This document shows, in pieces, positions 44,448-56,899 of a stretch of 64,000 nucleotides of DNA (positions are counted from its first letter, which is position 1; each line of letters starts with the position of its first letter). The notes below the pieces were generated by a model that was given only the letters and a program-made list of their open reading frames with translations, did no database searches and had not been told where the DNA came from. The position numbers and the translations under genes are program-made. The DNA lies in the NCBI GenBank assembly GCA_035222895.1, contig JAVYIG010000415.1, positions 248,001 through 312,000 of the forward strand, given 5' to 3'. This stretch comes from Strongylocentrotus droebachiensis (Eukaryota > Echinodermata > Echinoidea > Camarodonta > Strongylocentrotidae).

Positions 44448-44764
44448 ATGACGTCGTGATGTTTGTTGTGTATATATAGCGGTATGTTTTTTCCGATTCA
44501 CTCTAATTTATAATATTTTATGTTATATTTCTTCCTTCTTGCAGCGACGACTTCCAGCGCACTCTCCAAAGGTACTAATTTAAATGACTCTTTTACACAA
44601 CATGGAGGAAACAGGAGATACGTCTTTTTGCACCTGCATGCTGCATTACAATAACGTGAAACTGTCGAGGAGGTTACGACATAAGGCAGTAACTCACAGA
44701 AATTATGATCCCGCGTCTTTGTCCACATTCCATCGTGTTTTTATAACGATGTGTATCATTTTAG
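44448..44764 (+). CDS. Doubtful short first exon with TATA-like promoter
   Basis: GATGACGTCGTGA (CRE-like) and TATATATAG (about 44470) precede an open frame from ATG 44584, or from 44602 in better context, to a good donor TTTTAG|GTAAGT at about 44764. The frame encodes about 60 residues with no recognised domain, and no second exon was found. The order of signals is suggestive, but chance is a real possibility. Confidence 0.15.
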
Positions 44765-44928
44765 GTAAGTACCAACATTTCTTTGATTGTTTACTTATTT
44801 GTTTATTTAAAGAATTTTAAGCAATTACTGTTCTGGTAAAATCCTCCGTTGAGAGCAAGGAAGGCGCTAAATCTGTAAAAGAAAATGATTTAATGCTCTG
44901 TTGTGGTCTGGCTATCAACAAACGCATA

Positions 44929-45068
44929 GGCCCGAATTCACAATGGAGGTTTGTCGACAAACCTAGGTTTATGTACGTCATATGACGCGTTTTGAAGCGT
45001 TTTTACAAACCTAGGTTTGTATTTACAGACCTAGGTTTGTCGACAAACCTCCTTTTTGAATTCGGGCC
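44929..45068. mobile_element. Palindromic MITE of 140 bp
   Basis: GGCCCGAATTCACAATGGAG at the left pairs with the right arm ending CTCCTTTTTGAATTCGGGCC. AAACCTAGGTTTGT and TTTGTCGACAAACC palindromes recur inside. Confidence 0.75.
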
Positions 45069-45529
45069 ATTGTGTGGAGTCAAGTGGACAATAGCAAGGG
45101 ATGTATAATGCTATACAAAAGTGAAAGGAAACCGGGACGTTATTAGCCTGTATTGGATACATCTTACATGTATAAGAGTCAACTGTTTTCAAGGCCCTTT
45201 TTGAAAGCAGGATTTAAAACCACAACAATACATTGCTGATTTATTTTTTCCATTTGTGAATCGAACCTGCGTAATCATAATTAAGTGTAAAGTGTCTACT
45301 AGTTACTCTGATGGAGTTGACTGGTAATAAGCAAGTAGTCTCGCATTGGGCTGTTACGAGTAGTTCTATTTTTAGCTCGATTCAAATGAATTCAAATCTA
45401 TTTAATGAATTTGAGTTCGCGTCAGTATACATCTATTTCATTGTGAATCATACTGATTGAATTAAATGATTTTAGGCAGTTTAATTCGATCCATTCACTT
45501 AAAATCACCCAATGCTCAAGAAAATGTTC

Positions 45530-45787
45530 ACTTTGGCCCATTCTTCGTAAAGTTACAAGCACTATACACAGAAAGATGTATATGGGACTACCCTATCTCT
45601 CTCACACGACCATGAGAGAAACAAATTTACCAAATATATGAATTAGTAGGCGGTTTCCCGGCAAATTTTGTATCATCATGTATTAGTCAAAACATATTCT
45701 TTCACATGATTGGTAATGAGAGCTTCCATTTCATTTTTTTAAATTGGGGCGTTTCCAATACTGATTACTGGTCTTTACCTTTAACTT
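45530..45787. mobile_element. Family C element, left-truncated copy
   Basis: It matches 25075-25335, including GGCGGTTTCCCGGCAAATT and the right end CTGGTCTTTACCTTTAACT. The left inverted repeat is missing. Confidence 0.65.
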
Positions 45788-45814
45788 ATTTGATGAAAAT
45801 ATGACTGGAAATTG

Positions 45815-46049
45815 GTGGGGGGGGGGGGGGGGCGGGGGGGGGGGGGTTGTTGGGGGTGAATATCAAGGGGGTTCGGTTTCCAGAAATTTCAGTACATGTT
45901 GATGCATGTTTTGTCAACAGTTTTGAGTCGGTGTGACATTCGCAATTCGAGCTCCGTCTTCACCTGTACTTGTTATGATCACGATAACATGTGGTAACGA
46001 TTGGGACTCGGATTAGGGAGTGAAAATGAGAGCATGGACCATCCATAGT

Positions 46050-46085
<36 letters not shown>

Positions 46086-46440
46086 AAGAGGAGATGGAGA
46101 GTGAGAAATGAGTGTGTGTGTATGTATGTGTGGTTAAATGGGTGTGTGTTATGTTTATGTATTTAATATTGAAAACGTTGATTTATTTTATTCGATTGTA
46201 TGTTGTTCCTGTTTGTATTACATTTGGAGTAATAAAACAAAATGATTTTAACAACTTTGTGTGCGAGCGTGTGTGAGATTGTGTGTGTTATAGAGATAGA
46301 AGTGGAAGAGAGAGAGAGAGAGAAAAAATAAACGGAGACATAGCATCAAAATATGGAGAGAGTGAACAAAGGAAAAAGGAGAGAGAGAGAAGGGGGGTGA
46401 GTGTGTGTGTGTGGGGGGGGGGGGGAAGAGAGAATCAGGA
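45815..46440. repeat. Poly-G, (GA)n and (GT)n microsatellites
   Basis: There is a poly-G tract at about 45818-45846. (GA)n lies near 46050-46085, 46305-46322 and 46380, and (GT)n near 46401. Confidence 0.85.
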
Positions 46441-48270
46441 ATATTAGTAAAGATTTATTGAGAAAAGAGATATATAAGAATCAGCCGTAGATAGATTATA
46501 AATAGAGCAAGGGAGATAGCACATAGAGAGCAATTTAGAGCTGGAAGGGGGCGGGGTGACAAGAAAGAGAGACAGAATTAAAGAGTGGGGTATGAGGAGG
46601 GGCTCACCCGAGACTGGAAGGAATAAAACAGTTCCAACTATTGTGTCATCAATAAATCATCTCTCCTACAATTATCCTTCGGTTGGCGGACCCGTGTTTG
46701 TTATTTCTTCGTCATCCTAGTGTTTTATCATCTTTCGCTGTTTATTTACTAAACCTAACGCGTTTGTCACGAGTGTCGTCTGCTTTCATTCAAGATTGGA
46801 ACCTTCACATTGCCCGATATTTCCTAACGTCTAAAAAATTATTTTAAAGAAAAAACACTGCCGATGTATTTTTGTAATGAATTCAATTTAATCAATGCTT
46901 CGTTTGTGCACAAAAATAGGCGGTGTCACACAGAGGCCAAAAATCCGAATTTTAGTTATCCGGATTGTAGTTATCCTCTTAATTGCTGTCTGTCATCAAT
47001 ATTATCTCATCAAAAATCCTCTAACGAAACAAGAAAATTCTCCTTTGAAAGGATTTTTCAAGGGATTTTTTAAGGGATTTTTCTGTGTGACGCCGCCTTA
47101 TGACAGTAATTATATTTCAGCCTTGTGTACGTTTTCATTCTTGAAGTGAATTACATAAACTATTTGTTGCTAAGACGAGCAATTCTCTGTCAAGCTAACA
47201 AAGTTATAAATAGATCAGTTATATCTGGACGACAGCATTTCACAAAATTCAATGCAAAATGGCAACATTACCGATAGACAAGAAGTCCAGCCAATCAGCA
47301 TTGACTTTTCTGTCAAATCACGTGTTCAAAAGTGAACATCCTTATTGGTTAGGGAGCTGATGAGGTGGTCGTTTCTATCGATCTGAGAACCATTAGGTAA
47401 ACTTGAAGTTAATGTGAAAGCAAAGGTTTAAAGTTGATAGCTGAACTTCTTGGTGTATATGTGACAAATAGAGCTAGATTTCATATTCGGTTACTTCCAA
47501 GTTAACCACAGTGGATAGGTGTATTATCTGAAAATGTGTTAGGACCGAAACTGTATACTCAGGTGATTGGCAAAAGGTGTAAACTGAACACAAAGCAATT
47601 TTTTAAACAGAGAAACAACATCAAAAACTAATACACAAACATAAACCACTAAAAACCAGATGAGCATATCGTATCCAGTACCGGTTGCAGAAGTCCAGAG
47701 TATCATCATCTTGTAGGAATGGAGCGCTGTAAATAGATAGAGCATAAGCCGTAACATATTTCAATTCTCTATGACCCCATACATTTCACCATAGTTAAAC
47801 ATCATCCATTTTCTCAACAACCTCCTAGCTCTAATCCACAAATAAGGGCAATGGGTACGAAACACTAAACGCCGCTCGACTTGAGCGCCATCTTAAATCA
47901 CTGTATACCCATGACCTCATCGCTGTACGCAGAGGTCAACCCCGTCCGAATAAACTTTCATCGTGGAACCTATTTTTCTTTTTATTTAGCCGTCGTGTTT
48001 GTTGGATAAATTCTGCGATGTTTGTGTATATGATGGGAATTATCCTCACATTACATTGATTAATGACTTTTGATATCCAAGCCAGACGCTTCTATTTCAG
48101 GAGAATTCTCGCCTGGAATGTGCAAAAGAGTAGGATGTTTTTGTAGGTTTAGTTTCTGTGCTGGGTTTCTATGGACTGAGCAATTTTCGTGTCTTTTAAA
48201 ACAAATAGAAGAGAGAGGTTTTGTGGTAGCCTAATTTTACTTTCCCTTTCTATCTAAGATCATACATCAG
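46441..48270. other. Non-coding stretch
   Basis: No supported exon or element. AAGGGATTTTTC is repeated near 47050-47085. Confidence 0.4.
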
Positions 48271-48273
48271 TAT

Positions 48274-48279
<6 letters not shown>

Positions 48280-48317
<38 letters not shown>

Positions 48318-48960
48318 CAAAAGTCGAAAAACAAACAGGAGGGAAAAATTATACTTTTGGCAGCCAGAAAACCAATAAGCGAAAGGGAAAGCTGAGTGAG
48401 ATAGCGAGCGAGAGATAGAGAGAGAGAGAGAGGGGGGGGGGGGTATGTGTGTGCTTGTGCGTTGTGTGGGAGAGGGAGAGGGAGGCGGAAGGGGGGGGGG
48501 GGAGAATTTTCAAAGATAATATGAGAGGATACAGAAAGGAGAGACGCACGCACACTCGCACACACATACAAAGTCACATACCCACACACAAACACCTCTC
48601 AGATGGTGAGGGGAGAGAGAGAGAAAGACACAGAGAGATAATAGATACAGACCATGGACCTCCATGTACAGACATAGAGGCAGAGAGAGAGAGAGGGGGG
48701 GTATGTTTGTGTGTGTGTGTTTGTGCGTTTTTTGGGAGAGAGGGAGGGGCGGATTCCCGGCGGAAGGGGGGGGGGGGCTATTGAAGGAGAATATGAGGGG
48801 ATATAGAAAGGAATAGGGTAGTCAGACATGAGAGAAAGACGCACGCACGGTCGCACACACACACAAAGTCACCCACCCACACATAGATGGAGAGGGGGAG
48901 AAAGAAAGAAAGAGACCGAGACAGACAGAGGCAGAGAAAGAGAGGGAGAATGATAGAGGG
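48280..48960. repeat. Long (GA)n / poly-G / (CA)n tract
   Basis: It contains two diverged copies of a block: (GA)n, poly-G, GTATGTGTGTG or GTATGTTTGTG, GTGCGTT, GGGAGAG, poly-G, ATATGAGAGGATACAGAAAG, ACGCACGCAC. They start at about 48410 and 48680, so the tract has been duplicated with a period near 270 bp. Confidence 0.75.
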
Positions 48961-49225
48961 AGGTGGCCGGTGACTGGCCGGTGATGATGTAGGAGCTATT
49001 ATGGAGGAGACAAGTATAGTCTCAGACAGAGAAGGTGATGAAATAGATGCAGTTTGAAGGGTATGTGATGTTTATGAAACAAGTGCGTGTTTAAGTTTAG
49101 CAACATCTTGGACCCATATGCAAACCCCTCATACACATCCTCGTAGCGATAGAGTGAGCGATCATAAGATCTGCTCCAATACAATTACCACGTCATCAGA
49201 AAGCTTGAAGACAAAGTTCAGTTCT

Positions 49226-49375
49226 GGGACCCATTTCACAAAGCCTTTTTTCAATGAAAAATGACAAAAATCTGTGACAAAATTAGTCTGCTGATAACCA
49301 ATCAGAAGCAAGGATTTCACTAGCTTGTTAAAAAAAACTGTCATTTGTCACTGATGACAAGATTTGTGAAATCGG
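49226..49375. mobile_element. Small inverted-repeat element
   Basis: GGGACCCATTTCACAAAG at the left and TTGTGAAATCGGAC at the right, with ATGACAAAAATCTGTGACA against TGTCATTTGTCACTGATGACA inside. The ends resemble those of the intron 6 hairpin. Confidence 0.5.
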
Positions 49376-51052
49376 ACACAGGTCAAGGGACACATTGTGA
49401 AAGAGACAGGTAATTTACCGTAGGGAAATGTCGTCAATAAATTAAACAAAAATTGTGTTCACTGCAACGTTTTAGAATCATCAAATTTTACGAAATTGAC
49501 CCAGTCTTGCCAAAAGTCACATGCACCAAACAAAGAAATGTACACATGGGACTACACATGAATCTTTGGTCAAAACTTTTCAGCTCTTGACATAATCCAA
49601 AATGAGGGCATTTGAAGAGCAATTCGATTCAGTAACGTTTCTTTTGTGATATTCTCGAAAAATAACCTTAACAGAATGAGAAAATTCGGTTTGCATGCAC
49701 AAACCCTTGTCAGTTGTTATGCATAACAGTGTCTGCAAAATCGGACTATTATAGGCTCTGGACATAGCTAGAAGCTTACAGTTTTAGGCTCTGATCAAGG
49801 TTTTAGGAGTTGTGGGAAAGTGTCAAGTTAAAGTCTGTGCTTGCAGACTAAGATCAACCTTCTCTTTAAGATTTTGTTAATTGAGTCCGTGTTGATAGTT
49901 TTTAGAGTTCGAAAACTTAGAGCCATTCGCAGCTGCGGTGTGGTGATACTGTTTCTCAGGTCTTCGCTCATTGCCCCCCGTGTAAACAAACAACTGAAAA
50001 CCTACACCACTCCGCTTTGTTTTCATTGGTCGTACGTGTATGTCCAAGAGGGGAAGTTTACACAGGAGTTCTACGACGTGTTTATCGGCTATTATCGGAT
50101 GTTATTACGATTGGATGTCTGTTTAGAATCTAAATATTGAGATTGAAAGGCGTTGCAGAGATAGCCCCCATTTCCGCTGCAGATTGAAAATAAATTTACG
50201 ATTGTGGTTGTAGTTGGAGAAACACAAAAGTTAAGATTTTCTGATATCTTCTACATTTTATACATAAACACTGACAAACAAAAATAGCAAACGAACGGAT
50301 GGCAAGGCATGGAGAAAACGCCACTTATAGACAAAGTAAGAGAAAAGAAAGTAATTTGGGGAGTAGAAATAAATTACTTTCTAGACTATAGAGTAATAGA
50401 GAATAGGGGTAAACTTATTCCCGAGCAAATTATGATGTTATGGAAATTAAAGATATGTTTTAAAGAAGTGATAATAATAATTGTATACTGATGTAATGCA
50501 ATTGAAATGATGATGAGGATAGTGATGGTGATGATAATAATAATATTAATATTAATACAAATAACTATAATCACAATAATTCTGTACTTATATAGCGAAC
50601 AAATCTGCCTGAAATAGGTAGGCCTACTCTTGGCGGACAAGAAGTCGAATATTCGGATATTTCAAGGCTGTCGATAAATTAGATCTATCTCAGCCCTTTA
50701 ATCTTTAAACAACATCATATCACTCATTTGCTAACGACGGATATAGGAACGTTCTTTCGTCAAACGCTTTACACAACATTTCCGTTCATCAGACGGAACC
50801 AACAAACAAACCATACGGATGGGACTACGAGGAATGTCGTGGATGAAGATAGCGGACTAAATCGGTATCCGGGTGAAGATAGCCGACTATTTCATCAACA
50901 TCATGTTGACAAGCTGAGCTATCTTCACATGCTTGTCACAATAAACCAGATAAGGAGCACAAAACATCCGGACAGATTAGTTATGTAATGGTGATGATAG
51001 TCCTAGATGTTTACGATAATATTACGTCTTCTATAAAGAATAGGTGTATCAC
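49376..51052. other. Non-coding stretch
   Basis: A short relative of family C lies near 49499-49565. AT-rich ATA/GAT repeats occur near 50510-50580. The 99-codon frame at 49841 has no recognisable domain or splice context. Confidence 0.4.
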
Positions 51053-51234
51053 CAGGGTCCTGTCTTAAAAATAGTTGCGATTAATCGACACTTATTTACG
51101 ATTGATATTAATCGCAAATATGAACACAGGGATAGGAGACTGTAAACGTGCGATTGATTAGAGGACTTCCGATTGATTGGAGCATTTGCGATTGATTCGG
51201 ATCAATCACAACTCTTTATAAGACGAGACCCGGG
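51053..51234 (+). mobile_element. MITE family B, uninterrupted copy
   Basis: The ends are GGTCCTGTCTTAAAAATAGT and, in reverse, CTCTTTATAAGACGAGACC. It contains several TGCGATTGATT units. At the site matching the family A insertion it reads GACTGTAAACGTGCG. Confidence 0.75.
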
Positions 51235-53774
51235 TCATCCGATGACCATAGATATCTCTTGTTATCCCTTCTCCTTCGTCGTCCGGCTTCGTCCACTAGT
51301 TCTTTTAAACAATTCCCCAAAATGCATCTGATCACTTTGTAACTCTGATTCATTGATCTGTTATTCGAATTAATCTTAACTTTATGACACAGTAATTCCA
51401 ACAGTTTTTGTCAAATATTATTTGAATTGAACCTTATTCTGTACACAATGTAATTTTTCCTTGTACCAAAGCCCAAAGGTCATTCTTGAGTTAATCACAA
51501 CATAATTTTAAGTGAAAAAGACAAAAGGTTCCAAAAGTATTTTTTAAGGTCATGTGTAGGCTATCCCTGTCTATTATTTTCTGAAAGATTAATACCAGAA
51601 GCATTTCCCCTCTCGTAACATTTTCTGACAAAGTATACTATTTCAGGTAATCAGTACGACACTACTGATTTGATGACATTGATGATCTCCATGTCCTTCA
51701 TATATCATAGTCAGTCCTTTTCACTTACATATTGTGTAAACAGATATGTTTGCGGGGTTTCTAATTGTGAAACATCTCTACGGGAAGTCATTACTCTGTA
51801 TATGCCACTCCCGACTCGGGGGACGTAAATGGGTACCTGGTAGGAAGAAGTTCTTTGAATATTAAATATTATGGATGTTCGACCAAAGCATGAGTATTAG
51901 AAACTTGTTTTTAATATATCATGACACTCAGCACTTTTGTAACCTTAAATGAACAATATATCAGTTGCTTAAACAAAAAAAAAAATGTATTGCTTCAAAT
52001 CAAAATACATAAAAAAGCAGTTTGTGAAAAACATGTACATCAATATAACAAAAACATAGCAATGAGTGGTACATTATGAAATATAGCGTAGAGAATACAG
52101 CGAAGATAAGATAACATTGATAACAATATTACATATTATGTTTTGCCATTTCAACGTATGTTTCAGCAATATATCAGTTACTTGCATCTTGCAATGTTTC
52201 ATGAATAATATCGGTATGTGAAGAATCTCCACCCCATATATCGTCTACATACACAAACTTATTTGTGAAGCCCTTGAAAGTGTCACTGAATTTGATCGTC
52301 TCTCGTTTTTTTTTCTTCAACCAAATTTATGGCGGAGCATTTTCTAAGGGTATCACCGCCTTTCAACACAGGTTATCATAACAATAAATATTTCACAAGT
52401 CCCCCGCTGTGGTGATGAGTTATTTTGTGAAATCTTCTTGTCTGGATCTATAACAATATTTTTTTTGGAGACAGTTTGACAGTGATAATCCACAGATACA
52501 TGTGCTTTCGAATTGGAATCCTATTTGATGTTTCTCAATTTTTCTTCTCCTTTAACAATTTTTAACAAGCTTCATTGATCAGTGACGTGAAATAACATAC
52601 TGATTACATCAATCATACTCCTACTTGACTACAAATCAAGTTTATTTTTTATAAAAGGGATTCCTGCTTCATAATATTATGCCAACGCGTAAACTCAACC
52701 CCCCCCCCCCCCCCCGCAACAAAAAAGGAAATCGAAAACAAAAACGAAATAAAACAAAAACACAAAACAAGCAAATCAAAACCACCGCCACCACTACTAC
52801 CACGAAGAAAACGTACACAAACATATCAAACACTCAACAACAAAAGAAACTCTCGCATCTCCGAGTTTTTTAACATGGGTATAAAGTAAAAACTACCTTC
52901 AGATTTTCAAATTTGCTGAGAGGTTCAAACTTTAATCCAACAACTTCAAGAAAGATTAGGGGTTGTGGTGGTAGTGGTGGTGGGGGATTATAGTGTATCT
53001 GCTCCCATTTCGCGACTTTCTTGTACTCCTGGGTTCATTGACTGACTGAATCAGACATGCCAGTCAGACACCACGTTTCGGTGTGAACTTTGTTTATCGC
53101 TAATAACGAATACAGAAGTGAAAGATGAACAGCGACATGGATACACAGACAACGCTATCATTCCCGTTTATGTGCAGTATTTTTTATCGACGTATAATGG
53201 CGCCGAAATGATGATCCTTGATTCTGAATAACATTCGGATTACGTTACCCCCTTCGAAGCGCAGGATCTGAGTTCTACTTTAAAAAAAAACTATAATTGT
53301 TCAATTACTTCTTTATGACCACAATGGCGATTATGTAAGAGTCTTAATTGTGAGGAAACCTCCAATAATTAACACTTGTAAATCTGATCGGGGTCTTGAT
53401 GTTATTTGAAGTGGATTGTTGCCCATAACATAAGATGAAATACATTGTTGTTTACCTCTTTTGATGGAGTGATTGTGATTACTCCACATGACTTATTTTT
53501 TAAGGATGGAGTTTATATTATAGATCAATTTCTATGACTCTTAAGATTGATCTATAAAGTTTTGAGAAGATATAAACCGTATCTGTCAATTCTTACTTCC
53601 AATAATTTATATATACTTCCTAAAACATCTGATCGGGGTATTTGATGTTATTAAAGTTGACATCAGTGGACGTATTATGAAGATTGTTTACCCAGATTCA
53701 TCTAATTAGAAGTAGACGGAAGAATATTTTTTCGTAATGTCATGTAATTACTTTACGTACCACATAGTATGTCA
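51235..53774. other. Non-coding stretch
   Basis: AT-rich, with a poly-C run at about 52700 followed by A/C-rich low complexity to 52860. No supported gene. Confidence 0.4.
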
Positions 53775-53909
53775 AAATCTTACGGGAAAAGGTATCGTTC
53801 ATATGCAGCCACAGTTTTATGGAACGACTCGCCTGAATACCTTAGAAATATAGAAACATAGGAAACGTTTAGAAACAATATGAAAACATACTTATTTAGC
53901 ACTTTGTAA
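53775..53909 (+). pseudogene. Non-LTR retrotransposon ORF2 C-terminal remnant
   Basis: The frame reads KSYGKRYRSYAATVLWND, then SPEYLRNIET, a TAG, ETFRNNMKTYLFSTL and a stop. This matches the well-known C-terminal pattern of CR1/jockey-type reverse transcriptases (SYG-R-F--AAP-LWN-LP--IR ... F---LKT-LF). The tail to about 54037 ends in GCGCTATGC and TTATTATTAT. It is broken by at least one stop and has no 5' part. Confidence 0.7.
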
Positions 53910-54039
53910 AATCTCACAATTATGAACCAAGTGCACAATTCCCACCCTTCTGTATTCTGTTCTGCAAAGCGCATAGAGACATGCAGTTATGCCTACGTCT
54001 TATGCGCTATGCAAAAACGTTTAATTATTATTATATAAG

Positions 54040-55340
54040 GACATCACACTTTCACTCAGTATACAAATGCTGCTGCGTACATGCGTGGGAGGCCACGCTA
54101 AGCATAGAAATTAATGCAATCGACTCCTCTTATTTTTCTGGAATTTTCCGATATTAAGACTGTCATTGCGATGAAGCTCACACCGGTTGAACGAACTGCA
54201 TAATGATGTCATTTTGAGAAATAAACTGTGACAGACATTTCCTCATCCAATCATCTTCTTGATGAATGAAATGATTTTTTAAATCACAGACTTAAACAAA
54301 AAAATGCTCATTTGATCACCAAGGCATAGACTTACAAATTTCCGATGGGCTCGTAGCAAGGAAATGAGCTAAGGAGACCCCCATTAGCAGTAATTAATTT
54401 AATTACGGTTTAATCGGTAATTAACATCGATAATCTACTAGTTATTACCCTTGTCTGTACGCACTATGTTTATTACGTCAGCAGTCAGCATTACAATAAA
54501 GATAACCAACCGCTAACGATATTTAAACCCACTCACATTAAACTACTCTTATTAATGACCTAATCAAACTCTATAGCTTTCAACAGCATGTTGACTGCTT
54601 TTGACAAAAGTAACAGACTGGGGTGCTACTTTCTCTTTTCAAATGTATACTAGTCGTGAGAGTGGGCGGAATAAAGGAGCACCTCCAAATGGGGGCGAAA
54701 TAAAGGTCTAAAACCATACAACATGTGTTTACTACAGGACACTTCATTTTAAGTCTTTTCCGGTTAATTCTTTAAAAAAAACACGGTAATTTAACTTAAT
54801 TTCTAAGCCATATTTCCCTTTTTTTTTTTCTTGTTTACTTCATCTTTACGTCAATCTTTTTTCCAACCGCGAAATTCCAACTCACAAGTTCCCCTCCCTA
54901 AACAACACACGCGTGTCAGAAAAGAAAAGAACAAAGGCGAAAAACATACAAATACCACGCTCCTATTTCCCTCATTCACGCTTTAAAAGTTATTTATTTC
55001 TTACTTATTCTTAGTGGGAAATGCCAGAAATGTCACTCTTCGCCCCCGTATCTTCCGGCTGATGAGGTCTATTTTGGGGAGAACAAAAGCAAGGTGTTTT
55101 GCTGGCTGTATGGGGGTCCTTTGTCCGTTAATCGTAGAGGTGGCTTTAGCCCTTGGAAAAACACACCGCTACAATGAAACGGAAACGTCACCCTGTCAAA
55201 GAGCAGTATTTTTTTTCTTTCTCCGGAAAACAAGATATGAATGGACATTTTTGACCTGGAAAGCGCCCAGTCTGTTGTAAATAAGATTCTGTCACCACGG
55301 ACCATGTCAGTCGCTTCAGACGTTGTCTATTTTGTCCATC
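54040..55340. other. Non-coding stretch
   Basis: No supported exon. The 88-codon frame at 55014 has no domain. Confidence 0.4.
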
Positions 55341-55342
55341 GC

Positions 55343-55690
55343 TTGGTAATGAGGATTAATACCTTACCAAAGAGCGATAGTGCATCGACTTGGTTTCGAA
55401 CCCTGGACTTCCCGGTTACGAGACCACTGCTCTATACCACTAAGCCAGTGCGTCTCCTAAATCATATGGAAATTTATTCGTAATAGGTCATTTTTTTTGT
55501 TTTCGTTTTAAAAATACTGTAATAAATTATGAAGGAAAGGACGAATCAATACCGTTTTGAACAATCATGTCTGGTATATGCTCTGCATCAAAACCAACAG
55601 AACCTTTTGGATGTAGGTATATAGGCTACATTAGATGAACCAATATGATAATAGATTGAAAGGAAAATATTTAGAAGTCAGATTTGAAAG
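55343..55690 (-). mobile_element. tRNA-derived SINE-like repeat, copy 2 of the 33950 type
   Basis: Minus-strand A box (TGGCTTAGTGGTATAGAGC), TGGTCTCGTAACCGG and B box GGGTTCGAAACC (about 55403-55392). The flank 55470-55690 matches 34068-34285. Confidence 0.72.
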
Positions 55691-56479
55691 TTATTATGGC
55701 AGATAAATGAGGGTTACGCGTAGCAAGGACATTGTTTTTCTCTCCGACCCATAAACATATCTCCAGATTTATGGTTTAACCATACTCTCCTTCCCTTTAC
55801 GACCGGTAAAATTCCATGTTAAGCGATGAAAACAAATAAATGGATTAATTTTAGTAAACTCTAAGCTCGGATCTTGAACAATTGATGAGTTGATTTACGG
55901 TCTGCCCATTTCGTCTTCCGTATCCCCCCATAGGCTAGCCTTTAAACAAGGCCACATGTCTGATAGACGCCGAGCGACTAAAAAGAGACTAATCGCGAAA
56001 ACCTCAGTGAACGCCAGTGCGAATTGTTCCGTCACTCGGCCGCGCGTTCACTCCGGTATCTAGACTCATCTCAGCCGCTTAGCCAGAGTCACGAGGCCTT
56101 GTCAAAAGGCTACCCATAGGCCCTCTCCTCTTCAACATGCCATCACGTGACCTTATGATGTTTTCCGCAGGTTCTGAGTATGACGGCGTATTGTGACGTC
56201 ACTCAGAAATTCTATTTGCTGGTTTTCAAACCATTTTTATGCAATGTATGCAGATCCAATGTCGTTTTCATTTCAATCTTTTCTAAATAAGATAACGATT
56301 ACGGTGACTTTAAAACGAAATTTAATGTGGTTTCTATCTTACAATATTTATTGGATCTCTCACCATGATTTGGTTTTAATGATAATAATAAACAGATCTC
56401 GTGAACGATCTCGTAAACCTTTTTTCCGAGTCGCACATTCTGTGTCTGATCTGATAACAATAAAAAGAAGAAACAAATT

Positions 56480-56600
56480 GATGAGGATGATAGTAAGAGT
56501 AGTAATGATCATAATAACAATAATAATATTATTAATAATGATAATAATAATACTACTACTTCTGATGATGATGATAATGATGATAATAAAAGTATTAGTA
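56480..56600. repeat. (ATA)n/(GAT)n microsatellite
   Basis: AATAATAAT and GATGATGAT runs. The overlapping Ile/Met-rich open frame is an artefact. Confidence 0.8.
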
Positions 56601-56699
56601 TGTGATATTGGATATTATCTTTAACGCAAAATTATGTTCACTTGGAAAGGTGCTCAAGACGCTCCAATACTACCCCGGCTCTGCTAATGTATAGCCAAG

Positions 56700-56795
56700 G
56701 GGAATTAGTAAAGTGGCGGGACTCGAACCGCGAACCATGTCATCCACACAGTTCGAAGACGTATCCATTGGCCAAGACACCTGTACATATATTTA
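56700..56795 (-). repeat. tRNA-like SINE head, third type
   Basis: On the minus strand TTGGCCAATGGATACG (A box) is followed by GGTTCGCGGTTCGAGTCCCG (B box). There is no good acceptor stem. Confidence 0.55.
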
Positions 56796-56899
56796 CCCTA
56801 TCCGTCGTGAAGACCATTGCGGAGAGAATCTTGTATTTAGTACAAATCTGACTGCCCTTACACAAATAAAGAATAACATTTGGTGTCTATTTGTTTATA

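Noticed and set aside
49841-50140. 99-codon frame with locally higher GC
   Set aside because: No domain, no convincing acceptor or donor, and no partner exon. It is possibly real but unsupported.
56193-56624. 143-codon plus-strand frame ending in Ile/Met runs
   Set aside because: The second half is an ATA/GAT microsatellite, and the first half shows no domain or splice context.
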